A DNA stretch of 22,150 bases from Chloroflexota bacterium (lineage in GTDB: Bacteria > Chloroflexota > Anaerolineae > Fen-1058). Positions 14,553 through 22,150 of the stretch are shown one piece after another. The first letter of the stretch is position 1; each line of letters starts with the position of its first letter. The position numbers and the translations under genes are program-made. A model generated the notes under the pieces. The model was not told the DNA's origin. It saw only the letters and a program-made list of their open reading frames with translations, and did not search any database. The DNA lies in contig JACRBO010000798.1 in the NCBI GenBank assembly GCA_016219235.1, positions 1-22,150 of the forward strand. The letters are read 5' to 3'.

Positions 14553-17435
14553 TCAACGGAGTGAGCGGCTCAGTTCGTTGTGAGTTGGGTAACCGGTTTC
14601 TTCTTCAAATATCAAGAGTTCATTTTCGGCTTGCAACCACGACGCAGGCACTTTGTAAAACTCCTGCGGACCCACTTGCCAGTAGCGCCCCAGGCTGCGA
14701 CCGTTCAACCACAACTGGCCTTTGCGCAAACCGGCTGCATCGAGCTTGAATGCCGCCATGCCATGTTGATTAGGATCGTAGCCAAAGCGCGCTCGATAGA
14801 AACGCGGCGCGCCCTCTCCGGGCGATTGTCGGGGGAAGGCCAGGGCGGAGGTTGCCGCTACGCTTACACCCGATTGAAAATACCACGGCCCGCCGAGCGC
14901 GTTTTTGGCGCGGTAACGCAGCAACTGTGCGTCCCACGGCAAGCCTGCAGAATTCTCAATGTGGATGGCGATGATGTTGACGCCGGGCTGCACGTGCGGC
15001 GTGATATCGTGCTTCATCAAGCCGCCGCCGTGATGCCGCGAGAAGCGGCGAATGGCTGTGCCGTTAACGTACAACGCGCCCGGGTTGCGATCGCCGGTAA
15101 GTTTCAGGATGACCGTTTCATCGGCCTCAACTTCAATCTCGCGCAACAACCAGACCTGCGCGCCCTGAAATGCAAAGTTGCTCAGATCGACGTTGCGGGC
15201 ATCAGCGCGCACATACTGCGGTTTGGCGTTCGCCAACGCTTCTCCGGCGAACTGTGCCTCTTGCCACAACGCCGACCAGCCGCCGTTCAGATCGATCTGT
15301 TGACCGCCCAGATACACCGTATCCAGCAAGCCTTTGCGTTCGCCCACGCCGGCGCCATAGTTGAAACGCCCTAGATTATCGGCTAACACGCGCACTTCGT
15401 GCGAGCCGGCGGCTAGTTTAAGCGGTAGCGTCCAGCGCGCACCATCGACATCCACGCCGACGCAGCCCAGGCGTTGCCCATCGACGAAGACGTGGCCGCG
15501 ATCGTTGATCCATGGCACAACGAGCGTCGTGTCGAGGGCGTGATCGAGATCAATGCGCGTGGCGTACCAGCCGTAACCGAGATCGCAGCCCAGTTCTTCC
15601 AGTGAAGTTGGATGTTGGATGTTGGAGGTTGGAGTGAGCCAGTTGGAAGAGAGTTCAGCAACGGGCCGGGTTTCCCACTCCAGCGTAATGCGTGATGCGT
15701 AATGCGTGGTGCGTGGTGCGTGATTGCGTACTTGGCATTCTGCGTTCCGCACTTCGTAAAATGGAGCGATACCCGTCTCGCTGATCGTTCCATCGTCCAA
15801 AACTAAATCGGGTCCGCATAGAAATGCGCCATCGGCCATCGGCCACCAGCGTTCGGCGCGAGCTTGAGTGAGCACGACGATTATCAGATGATTCGTGCGG
15901 ATGATCGTCGGGCGATCGGTGATCCAGTATTGCACGGTCAGCGTGTGACCATCGAGCGTGCCGCGCGCATTGCCCCAATCGATCGCGTCCCACTCAGTAT
16001 CGGCCTGAAGTTGGATTGCGCCGACCTCGCCTGCAAAGCCGTAGCAGACCAGCGTGTTCAACCACAGGCCAAGCAAGCGCGAAGTATGATAATTGACCCG
16101 CACCCCGGCCCTTACCTCCAGCCCTTCTCGCTCAGAGCGAGGGGACAGCGGCAGATTGAAAAAGATCGGCTTGAGCGAGTGCGCGTCGGTCTCGAGCGCC
16201 AGATGAACATTCGGATTGGTGTTGAAGACTTGCAGCGTTGATCGATCGCCCGTGGTGTTTTGCAGGAAGGTCGCGCTGAAGTCGCCGTTCTTCACCGTGC
16301 GATACGGCTCTTCGCCGCCTGCCGCGCGACCCTTCACCGGCGGCGGCACGATGACCGTTGGGCCGCCCGGTTTTGCGTCGGCCAGTAGCCGTGCGAGCGT
16401 GGTCCCGAACGTGCTTAAAAACAAGTGGTGGCGGCGAGCCGCGTAGAACTTTGCGGTAGGCCGGCCATACTCATCGACGGGCGCGTCGTAATCGTAGGTG
16501 GTGGACATGTGGATCAGATCGCCGCCCAGCGTGCGCCCGCCCCACGATCCAAAGTTGGTGCCGCCCGCCCACATCCAGTGTGAGACGCCCGCGCAGCCGA
16601 CCGAAGTCAGTTCGTGTAGCATACGATCCAGCGCTTGCGGCGTCTTGCCGTTGTGCGCGCTCGAGCCCCAGTTGTCGAACCAGCCGCTCCATAGTTCAGA
16701 CACGATCATCGGATTGTCGGGCCAGGCCGATCGAGTTTGTTGCAACTTTACCGCGAGGCCATTCCAGCCATTGCGAAATTCGGGATAGCCTTCGATCGCA
16801 CCCATGCAGGTGTACATCGGCACGCGGATGCCGCCCGCGCGCTGCAACTGGGCCAGCGTTTGTTGATGCGTATCGTGGCCAAACGTGCCGCTGGCCCAAT
16901 ACTCATTCTCGATCTGGCACAAAATGATCGGGCCGCCGACATCGATCTGGCGCGACTCAAGGATTGGCAGTAACCGATCGAACCAGCGCCCCAACGCCGC
17001 GAGCATATCCGCATCGTCGACGCGCAGTTTCACGTCTTGCGCGGTGAGCCACGCCGGAAAGCCGCCATTTTCCCACTCCGCGCAGATGTAGGGGCCGGGC
17101 CGCACGATGGCGTACAGGCCGAGTTCGTGAATGAGATCGAGATAGGCGGGCAAATCCGCGTAATCGTCGAAGTTGAATTCGCCGGGGCGTGGTTCGTGCA
17201 GATTCCACGGGATGACGGTGTCGATCGTGTTGAGGCCGCCCGCTTTGGCCGTCAACAGCAGATCGCGCCATTCGGCTTTGGGCCAGCGAAAATAATGGAC
17301 GACGCCGGAGAGGATGTAGAACGGTTCACGGTTGATGAGCAGACCGTCACGCGTGATTGCTGAGTGTTGACACGTGCACCGCGCTGCGGATGCAGTGCAG
17401 GTGTTGCTGATTGCTGATTGCGAATTGAGCGTCAT
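14553..17435 (-). CDS. GH35-family beta-galactosidase
   Basis: A 960-residue glycoside hydrolase. The N-terminal TIM barrel (about 35-370) has all family blocks: [12 protein letters not shown] (41-52), [13 protein letters not shown] (77-89), [19 protein letters not shown] (112-130), QIENEY (174-179, acid/base Glu178), [14 protein letters not shown] (244-257, nucleophile Glu247) and [15 protein letters not shown]. The C-terminal jelly-roll domains show [19 protein letters not shown] and [16 protein letters not shown], as in long plant-type and bacterial GH35 enzymes. There is no signal peptide; the first 27 or so residues are probably repeat-derived. The start ATG follows the FGGY stop by 6 bases without a visible ribosome-binding site, suggesting coupling. 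Three inner segments look like translated interspersed repeats (near 14812-14847, 15604-15758, 16104-16152). It supplies galactose to GalK/GalT. Confidence 0.92.
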   Translation of the reverse strand: MTLNSQSAISNTCTASAARCTCQHSAITRDGLLINREPFYILSGVVHYFRWPKAEWRDLLLTAKAGGLNTIDTVIPWNLHEPRPGEFNFDDYADLPAYLDLIHELGLYAIVRPGPYICAEWENGGFPAWLTAQDVKLRVDDADMLAALGRWFDRLLPILESRQIDVGGPIILCQIENEYWASGTFGHDTHQQTLAQLQRAGGIRVPMYTCMGAIEGYPEFRNGWNGLAVKLQQTRSAWPDNPMIVSELWSGWFDNWGSSAHNGKTPQALDRMLHELTSVGCAGVSHWMWAGGTNFGSWGGRTLGGDLIHMSTTYDYDAPVDEYGRPTAKFYAARRHHLFLSTFGTTLARLLADAKPGGPTVIVPPPVKGRAAGGEEPYRTVKNGDFSATFLQNTTGDRSTLQVFNTNPNVHLALETDAHSLKPIFFNLPLSPRSEREGLEVRAGVRVNYHTSRLLGLWLNTLVCYGFAGEVGAIQLQADTEWDAIDWGNARGTLDGHTLTVQYWITDRPTIIRTNHLIIVVLTQARAERWWPMADGAFLCGPDLVLDDGTISETGIAPFYEVRNAECQVRNHAPRTTHYASRITLEWETRPVAELSSNWLTPTSNIQHPTSLEELGCDLGYGWYATRIDLDHALDTTLVVPWINDRGHVFVDGQRLGCVGVDVDGARWTLPLKLAAGSHEVRVLADNLGRFNYGAGVGERKGLLDTVYLGGQQIDLNGGWSALWQEAQFAGEALANAKPQYVRADARNVDLSNFAFQGAQVWLLREIEVEADETVILKLTGDRNPGALYVNGTAIRRFSRHHGGGLMKHDITPHVQPGVNIIAIHIENSAGLPWDAQLLRYRAKNALGGPWYFQSGVSVAATSALAFPRQSPGEGAPRFYRARFGYDPNQHGMAAFKLDAAGLRKGQLWLNGRSLGRYWQVGPQEFYKVPASWLQAENELLIFEEETGYPTHNELSRSLR
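15604..15758. repeat. Degenerate simple repeats embedded in the GH35 gene
   Basis: Two word-repeats: GTTGGATGTTGGATGTTGGA-type (15604-15636) and GCGTAATGCGTGATGCGTAA-type (15683-15730), the latter followed by a CATTCTGCGTTCCGCAC tail. They are in frame, encoding for example [14 protein letters not shown] and [14 protein letters not shown]. The second shares the TGCGTGGTGCGTGA word with the cofC upstream region at 4757-4772. Confidence 0.78.
16104..16152. repeat. Small palindromic repeat embedded in the GH35 gene
   Basis: It contains the stem CTCGCTC / GAGCGAG flanked by near-complementary CCCTT and AGGGG. Its translation ([17 protein letters not shown]) has the composition of a read-through interspersed repeat rather than a family block. 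Confidence 0.55.
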
Positions 17436-17441
17436 GAGATT

Positions 17442-18959
17442 TTATTCGCCGAGGTCACGCACGTGCTGCACGGCTCGCTGCCAGCGGGCATAGGCCGCAT
17501 CGCGTTGATCGCTGGAGAGGCGCGGCTCGAACACGGTGCTGGCGCCGGGCAGGGGCGGCAGATCGTCGAGGTCTGACCACACACCCGCGCTAAGCCCTGC
17601 AAACAAAGCTGCGCCGCGCGCCGTCGTTTCCGATTCGGCGGGGCGCACGATCGGGATGCCGAGCAAGTCCGATTGGATCTGGCAGGCCGTATCGGACTTG
17701 GACAGGCCGCCGCCGACGCTCAATTGCTGCACGCGCAAGCCCGTTTGGGCATCGATCGTGTCGAGGATGGCGCGCACCTGAAAGCCAATCGATTCGAGGA
17801 AGGCGCGGGCGATGTGCGCGCGATCGGTGCCGAGCGCCATGCCGAAGATCGTCGCGCGCGCAAAGTGATCGTTGTAGGGCACATTCAAGCCCGTAAACGC
17901 AGGCACAAAAATCACACCGCCCGCATCGGACACAGAGGCCGCCAGCGCATCCATCTCGTTTTCGTCGTCAAAGAAATGGCCGCGTTCCAACATCCAGCGC
18001 ACGGCTGCGCCTGTCACAGTGGTATCGGCCTCGAGACAATACGTGTGCGTCAACGTAGGCCTGGGCAATGACCACGCGTGATACACATTCAGTGAATCGA
18101 GCGCGGGCGGCGTGTGGCCCGCGACCACATTGACGAACGTGGCTGTGCCGTGCGTGCATTCGGCCTGGCCCGCGACGCGGCAGCCATGACCGAATAGCGC
18201 CGCTTGTTGATCGCCGAGCATCGCAACCACCGGCACATCGGCGGATTGTGATCCATCGCTGATGTGCAATGTGCCAAAGTGATGTAATGTGGGAACAGGT
18301 CGCGGCAAAGCGTCCGACACGATCGGACTTAGCCTCAACCGATCGATCCACTCGGCCCAATAAGCCGCGTGCCGGAAATCCCACAGGCCGGTCTTCTGGA
18401 CCAGCGAATAATCGTGCACGTGCGCGCCGGGTTGACCCAGCGCGGCGACGAGCCACGCCGCCGACATGCCGATGCGCAGATTCCCGGCTTGCAGCGCGGT
18501 CTGAAATTCGGGCTGGTGCTGCGCGCGCCACGCCAGATGCATCGATGCGCACCAGTGGCCGGGAAAATAGCCCAAACGGTGACGTCGATCGGCCGCATGC
18601 GGCCACGCTTCCAGTTCTTCGATGATGGGCTGTGTGCGCAGGTCTTGCCACGTGATGGCATTGGCGATCGGCTGCTGCGTGCGCGCATCCCACACAAAAT
18701 CGGTGCCGCGCTGCGACGCAATTCCGATCGCGCGGATGTCCGCCGGGGCGCAGTGGGCCGATCGGAGTGCTTGACTGATCGCTTCGGCCGCGCCCGCCGC
18801 AACGGCGTTCGGGTCTTGTTCGATCCAGCCGGGCTGTACGCGGATCAGTTTGGTTGGCACATAGCCCAGGCTGATGCGCTGGCCGTGCTCGTCCATGATG
18901 TAGGCTTTGGTGCCGCTGGTGCCTTGATCTAAACCGAGGAGATATTTCAAAATGGTCAC
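17442..18959 (-). CDS. FGGY-family carbohydrate kinase, glycerol-kinase-like
   Basis: A 505-residue two-domain kinase. Seen: the ATP-phosphate loop LLGLDQGTSGTKAYI (7-21); ASQRGTDFVWD (81-91); MLGDQQAALFGHG (247-259), which carries the catalytic Asp250 and Gln251 as in glycerol kinase; FVPAFTGLNVPYND; and the C-terminal FGGY region LSVGGGLSKSDTACQIQSDLLG. It resembles GlpK more than xylulokinase. However, the glycerol-binding Arg-Glu pair is Arg84-Gly85 here, so glycerol is not assured. The start is uncertain: the GTG at 18959 begins the family N-terminus but has no ribosome-binding site, and the region before it is a repeat array. It is followed 6 bases later by the GH35 gene. Confidence 0.85.
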   Translation of the reverse strand: MTILKYLLGLDQGTSGTKAYIMDEHGQRISLGYVPTKLIRVQPGWIEQDPNAVAAGAAEAISQALRSAHCAPADIRAIGIASQRGTDFVWDARTQQPIANAITWQDLRTQPIIEELEAWPHAADRRHRLGYFPGHWCASMHLAWRAQHQPEFQTALQAGNLRIGMSAAWLVAALGQPGAHVHDYSLVQKTGLWDFRHAAYWAEWIDRLRLSPIVSDALPRPVPTLHHFGTLHISDGSQSADVPVVAMLGDQQAALFGHGCRVAGQAECTHGTATFVNVVAGHTPPALDSLNVYHAWSLPRPTLTHTYCLEADTTVTGAAVRWMLERGHFFDDENEMDALAASVSDAGGVIFVPAFTGLNVPYNDHFARATIFGMALGTDRAHIARAFLESIGFQVRAILDTIDAQTGLRVQQLSVGGGLSKSDTACQIQSDLLGIPIVRPAESETTARGAALFAGLSAGVWSDLDDLPPLPGASTVFEPRLSSDQRDAAYARWQRAVQHVRDLGE

Positions 18960-18975
18960 CGTGAGGGGCGCGCGG

Positions 18976-19105
18976 TAAATTAGTAGATTGGTAGATTAGC
19001 CGATTGGTAAATTAGGCACTGTGGGCGTGAGTGATCAGTTTACTAATCGACTAAATGACCAATCTACCAAGTTACTAATCTACCAAGTTACCAATCGACT
19101 AATGC
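18976..19105. repeat. Inverted array of ATTGGTAGATTAG-like words between HAD and FGGY genes
   Basis: A left arm of TTAGTAGATTGGTAGATTAG-type words (18976-19015) is followed, after a spacer, by a longer right arm of complementary words such as ACCAATCTACCAAGTTACTA (19041-19105). A transcript could form a long imperfect hairpin between the two genes. The right arm overlaps the end of the HAD gene and supplies its last codons and stop. The word style resembles the array at 3851-4081. Confidence 0.8.
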
Positions 19106-19879
19106 CCCTAAATCATTAATGATGAACGTCGGCTTGATGCTGGAGGCTTCCGCATCGGCCAACTTGGCCGCGCCCGTCAATGCGAGCGCAGACGCCATGC
19201 CTGCGTTGATGCCCATCTGCACATCGGTCTCCAGCCGGTCGCCCGTTAAGAGGCAGCGGCCCGGCGACATGCGCAACAGGCTCATCACTGCGTCCATCAT
19301 GTAAGTCGAAGGCTTGCCGACGATGGCTTCGCATTGGGTATTGGTGCAGGCCTCGATCGCGGCGATGATGGCGGCTGCATCCGGTTGCCCGCCGCCGGGG
19401 ACGGGGCAATACCGATCGCCGTTCGTGGCGAAGAAGCGCGCGCCGTGACGGATGGCATCAAAGGCGATTTGCAGCTTGGCGTAGGTGAACGTGCGATCGA
19501 ATGATGCAATCACCGCGTCGATCTCGTTAAAATTCCCGGCAAATTTGAAGCCCGCATCGCGCAAATCGTTGTAGAGCGGCTGCTCGCCGATGACGAACAA
19601 GCGCGCCGTGGGCACGTGCCGTTTGAGGAAATCCACCATCACCATCGACGAGTTGAGGACGTCGTTGACACTGGTTGGCAGGCCCAGTTTGGTTAGCTTC
19701 GCCGCATACTCCTGGCGTGTGTGCGTGGGATTGTTGGACAGGAACACGGTGCGCTTGCCCTGCGCGCGAATCGTCGTGATGGCGCGATGGGCATTGGGCA
19801 GCAGGGCGTCGCCCAGATACACCGTGCCGTCGAGATCGAGGATGTAAGCATCATAGAATTGAGTGGGATGTGTGGACAT
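19088..19879 (-). CDS. HAD-IIA family sugar/polyol phosphatase (NagD/PGP-like)
   Basis: A 263-residue HAD hydrolase with a C2-type (subclass IIA) cap. Motif I is DLDGTVYLGD (15-24; nucleophile Asp15, acid Asp17). Motif II is FLSNNPTHTR (Ser48). The cap runs from about 80 to 180. Motif III is VGKP (Lys189). Motif IV is LTGDRLETDVQMG (Asp214 and Asp219). Family members dephosphorylate small phosphates, including glycerol-3-phosphate, phosphoglycolate and nucleotides; the substrate here is not known. The ATG at 19879 is chosen because it directly precedes the motif I strand; longer upstream frame belongs to the regulator gene. It follows the LacI gene by 43 bases, so it is the second gene of the gal operon. 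Confidence 0.9.
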   Translation of the reverse strand: MSTHPTQFYDAYILDLDGTVYLGDALLPNAHRAITTIRAQGKRTVFLSNNPTHTRQEYAAKLTKLGLPTSVNDVLNSSMVMVDFLKRHVPTARLFVIGEQPLYNDLRDAGFKFAGNFNEIDAVIASFDRTFTYAKLQIAFDAIRHGARFFATNGDRYCPVPGGGQPDAAAIIAAIEACTNTQCEAIVGKPSTYMMDAVMSLLRMSPGRCLLTGDRLETDVQMGINAGMASALALTGAAKLADAEASSIKPTFIINDLGALVDW

Positions 19880-19922
19880 GGCGAAGCTTCTTGAGGCAAA
19901 TTTTGTGCGCCGGATTGTACCA

Positions 19923-20978
19923 CTACCGCGCGTCGGGCCGGCGAATCGGCTCGCTACCGTCTGTGGGTGTGGTCTGGCAGGTCGATTGACGCACGAGCAA
20001 TTCTGCCCGTATCCGCACCCGTTGTCGGACCGCTTGCGGTTGATCGATGGCGCGCACCAGCAATTGGGCGGCGGTCCGGCCGATGGCAAACATATCCTGG
20101 CGCATCGTCGTCAGTGGCGGATCGAAGTAAGACGCCAGCGGCATATCGTCGATGCCGATCACGGCGATGTGATCTGGCACGGTGAGGCCGCGGTCGCGCG
20201 CGGCGCGTAACGCGCCCAACGCCATCCGATCGTTCTGCGCAAAAATGGCGGTCGGTGGTGCAGCCCGATCGACCAGCTGCGCGAACGCGGCATGTCCCGA
20301 CGAGGCAGACCAATCGCCCGCTACGGTCAACTCGGCATCGACGGGCAGCCCGGCCGCCATCAGCGCCGCATGGTAGCCAATAATGCGATCGCGCGTACAG
20401 TCTTCGATCAGCGGGCCGGTGATCATCGCGATGCGGCGGTGTCCCAATTCGATCAAGTGTTCGGTCGCCACGCGCGCAGCAGCTTCATCGTCCAGCGCTA
20501 CCGAGTCGATGTCGGCGCCCTGGCGCGTCTGGGCACCGACAAATACGGCCGGAAAGTTGCTGGGCAGGGCGGCCACGCGCTCATCGACGTACGGATTGAT
20601 GATCATCACGCCTTCGATACGGCGGCTGGGCACGAGTTCGTTGACCAGCGCGGCAAAGGTGGCTTCATCGGGCGCGGAAGATGAAATGAGAAAATAACCT
20701 CGCTGACGCGATTCGACCTCGGCGCCTTCGATGATGCGCGCAAAGGTATAGTCGGTCATATTGGGGGCGATGCAGGCCAGGGTGCGGGTGCGGCCGTTGG
20801 CCAGTGACCGCGCAATGGCGTTAGGCTGAAAGCCCAGTTCGGCGATGGCGGCTTCGACCTTGCCGCGCGTTTCCAGCGTGACCGTGGCGTCGGCGTTGAT
20901 GACTCGCGACACGGTTTGATGGGAAACCCCCGCCTGTTTGGCGACATCCCGAATGGTGAGACGCGAATTCTTGTTCAC
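19923..20978 (-). CDS. LacI-family transcriptional regulator
   Basis: A 351-residue regulator. The N-terminal helix-turn-helix is LTIRDVAKQAGVSHQTVSRV (7-26), followed by the hinge LGFQPNAIARSLANGRTRT. The periplasmic-binding-protein-like core follows, with typical segments GVMIINPYVDERV, LIELGHRRIAMITGP, AIFAQNDRMALGALRAARDRG and VIGIDDMPLASYFDPPLTTMRQD. It starts at a GTG; no better codon is seen in frame. It heads the HAD-FGGY-GH35-galT-galK run, and a double operator overlaps its promoter, so it likely represses itself and the operon until a sugar binds. The inducer is unknown; a galactoside or its product is the natural guess. Confidence 0.93.
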   Translation of the reverse strand: MNKNSRLTIRDVAKQAGVSHQTVSRVINADATVTLETRGKVEAAIAELGFQPNAIARSLANGRTRTLACIAPNMTDYTFARIIEGAEVESRQRGYFLISSSAPDEATFAALVNELVPSRRIEGVMIINPYVDERVAALPSNFPAVFVGAQTRQGADIDSVALDDEAAARVATEHLIELGHRRIAMITGPLIEDCTRDRIIGYHAALMAAGLPVDAELTVAGDWSASSGHAAFAQLVDRAAPPTAIFAQNDRMALGALRAARDRGLTVPDHIAVIGIDDMPLASYFDPPLTTMRQDMFAIGRTAAQLLVRAIDQPQAVRQRVRIRAELLVRQSTCQTTPTDGSEPIRRPDAR

Positions 20979-21013
20979 AGAACCATCTGGTTGAGTCCAA
21001 CGAATATCAACGA

Positions 21014-21039
21014 GTGACCGGTCATGTTACCGGTCACAT
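21014..21039. promoter_or_regulatory. Predicted double operator for the LacI-family regulator
   Basis: Two CG-centred palindromes overlap by one base: TGACCGGTCA (21015-21024, perfect) and ATGTTACCGGTCACAT (21024-21039, one mismatch). Their centres are 12 bp apart, and together they form outer arms GTGACCGGT / ACCGGTCAC. CG-centred ACCGGT palindromes are typical LacI/GntR/GalR-type operators. The site lies just downstream of the -10 box, 36 bases before the GTG start codon. Confidence 0.78.
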
Positions 21040-21067
21040 TGTATTCGCATTCATCGTAATTTGTCAA
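21038..21067 (-). promoter_or_regulatory. Predicted promoter of the gal operon
   Basis: On the minus strand TTGACA (21062-21067), an 18-base spacer, then TACAAT (21038-21043). Both boxes are close to consensus. The -10 box touches the operator, so bound repressor would block RNA polymerase. Confidence 0.75.
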
Positions 21068-21166
21068 GAGGCAATTAGAATAGTCGCCGCCAGTAGCATC
21101 GAATTAGGGGCGGACCTTCACCGCACTGTGCTCGCTGGTTTTTGTCCGAAAACCGCGATAGTAGAT

Positions 21167-21378
21167 AGCTTGACAATGTTAAATTCGCCGGAACGTCGTC
21201 ATTGCGAGCGCTTTCGCCTGGCGCGCCCCCGCCGCTTTGCGACGGACAGGGCGTTGCGAAGCAATCTCAGCGCCAGTCGAACCGAGATTGCTTCGTCGCA
21301 CGCCCTGTCCGCGAAGCGGGGGCGCGCTTGGCGAACTGCGCTCCTCGCAATGACGCCCCAATCTAACATTGTCAAGAT
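21167..21378. repeat. Palindromic interspersed repeat, copy 2, nested in a second inverted repeat
   Basis: The inner element (21197-21355, 159 bp) has the same CGTCATTGCGAG / CTCGCAATGACG ends and the same CGAAGCAATCTC / GAGATTGCTTCG core (21257-21268, 21284-21295) as copy 1 at 700-861. Outside it lies another perfect 13-bp inverted pair, CTTGACAATGTTA (21169-21181) and TAACATTGTCAAG (21364-21376). The frames that cross it are not genes. Confidence 0.9.
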
Positions 21379-21440
21379 AGAGACTAGCTAAATGACTAGC
21401 TCGGAGTAGTTGCATTTACCTTGCTAATGGGTAGCCGGCG

Positions 21441-21484
21441 TTAGTTATCCGATCAGCTCAGACTTGAGCTGATCAGATAACTAG
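21441..21484. repeat. Long intergenic palindrome (20-bp arms)
   Basis: TTAGTTATCCGATCAGCTCA and its near-complement (21465-21484) are separated by a 4-base loop, with two mismatches. The rest of the gap from about 21068 to 21673, between the divergent regulator genes, holds the nested repeat and no convincing gene. A weak TAAAAT -10-like box lies about 25 bases before the response regulator start. Confidence 0.75.
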
Positions 21485-21673
21485 CCAGACACGAAACCGC
21501 AGACCGTTGCTTCTGGTTGCCGGCATGGCTGCAACACGTTGACGACCTGTTGGCGAATGGTAAGAGTTGCGTCTGCGCGGTCTGAATTGGGGTGATTTTA
21601 GCCAAAATGACACATGTTCCTTACCATATCACGTGCTAAGTCATGCTAAAATAGATGCATTGTGGAGCAAACC

Positions 21674-22150
21674 ATGGCCGACCCCCGAATCCTAGTCGTC
21701 GATGATAGTGAAGTAATCCGCGAGATGTTAGCGTCTTATCTGGGGACGCTGGGCTATCGAGTTGATGTAGCGGCCGACGGCCAGTCGGCGCTGGATAAGT
21801 TTTTGATTTTTCGGTATCAGCTCGTCATCAGCGATCTTCAGATGCCCTTTGTCGAGGGCTTGTCGCTGCTGAAGCAGCTCAAGGCGATTGCGGCTGATAC
21901 ACAGGTCATCATTCTGACGGGGCACGCCACGTTGGATTCGGCCGTGGAGGCGCTGCGGCTGGGGGCCTATGACTATCAGTTCAAGCCGCTGGAGAACATG
22001 GAGTCGTTCACGCGGCTGGTCGATCGGGCGTTGAAGCATCACGCGCTGCTGGCCGAGAATAAGCGCCTGGTTGAAGAATTGCGACAGGCCAACTCGCACC
22101 TGGAGACCCAGGTCACCGAACGCACCCGCGAACTGCAAGTTGCCAACGAA
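21674..22150 (+). CDS. Response regulator receiver protein, probable hybrid signalling protein (3' truncated)
   Basis: 159 residues are visible and the frame is open at the right edge. The ATG has GGAG six bases upstream. Residues 1-122 form a receiver domain: acidic pair Asp10-Asp11 in ILVVDDSE, phospho-acceptor Asp54 in ISDLQMP, Thr82 in LTGHAT, and Lys104 in QFKPLEN. The TGHAT and GAYDYQFKP blocks are like NtrC-type receivers. From about 122 a coiled coil begins (LLAENKRLVEELRQANSHLE, then TERTRELQVANE). Such linkers usually lead to PAS, GAF or histidine kinase domains, so a receiver-plus-kinase protein is likely, but the output domain lies outside the window. It is divergent from the LacI gene. 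Confidence 0.88.
   Translation, partial: MADPRILVVDDSEVIREMLASYLGTLGYRVDVAADGQSALDKFLIFRYQLVISDLQMPFVEGLSLLKQLKAIAADTQVIILTGHATLDSAVEALRLGAYDYQFKPLENMESFTRLVDRALKHHALLAENKRLVEELRQANSHLETQVTERTRELQVANE

Noticed and set aside
14580..15374. 264-residue plus-strand frame
   Set aside because: Antisense to the GH35 C-terminal domain, whose family motifs are on the other strand.
17968..18693. 241-residue minus-strand frame
   Set aside because: It is an alternative frame inside the FGGY kinase gene, Arg/Ala-rich with no domain.
21014..21391. 125-residue plus-strand frame
   Set aside because: It crosses the operator and the repeat copy 2 and is repeat-derived.

Overview
The window looks like a piece of a free-living bacterial chromosome with fairly high G+C, most likely a Chloroflexota (Anaerolineae-like) genome. 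The lineage call is an inference. It rests on coenzyme F420 genes, a GldG/DUF4340 pair, and many short palindromic or degenerate tandem repeats between and inside genes. There is no phage, transposase or CRISPR array. One tRNA gene is present.

Layout. (1) 1-1995, plus strand: the end of a GldG-like protein and a DUF4340 protein, normally partners of an ABC-2 type exporter, separated by a palindromic interspersed repeat and closed by a hairpin shared with the opposing arginase gene. (2) 2047-9663, minus strand: a run read from right to left: degenerate tyrosine recombinase, YtcJ-like amidohydrolase, small unknown protein, nitroreductase, CofD, CofC, luciferase-like F420-dependent oxidoreductase, arginase-family protein. 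CofC, CofD and probably the nitroreductase make F420, and the LLM oxidoreductase is a likely F420 user. The gamma-glutamyl ligase (CofE) and FO synthase are not here. (3) 9727-9918: tRNA-Lys(CTT) with its own promoter and a hairpin. (4) 9949-12099, minus: a large membrane protein with a C-terminal endonuclease/exonuclease/phosphatase domain, preceded by a strongly structured leader. (5) 12277-21067, minus: a sugar operon in the order LacI regulator, HAD-IIA phosphatase, FGGY kinase, GH35 beta-galactosidase, GalT, GalK. A consensus-like promoter with an overlapping double LacI-type operator precedes it. (6) 21674-22150, plus: the start of a response-regulator protein that runs off the window.

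The gal operon would cleave beta-galactosides inside the cell (no signal peptide is seen on the GH35 enzyme), phosphorylate galactose (GalK) and convert it through UDP-sugars (GalT). The glycerol-kinase-like FGGY protein and the HAD-IIA phosphatase suggest the aglycone may be glycerol or another polyol; galactosylglycerol is a testable candidate.

The most unusual trait is the repeat load. Hairpin elements sit in frame inside cofD (two) and apparently in the GH35 gene (three), and repeats supply the starts or stops of cofC, cofD, the nitroreductase and the HAD gene. A 15-bp degenerate tandem array followed by inverted copies separates the LLM gene from cofC, and a similar inverted array lies between the HAD and FGGY genes.
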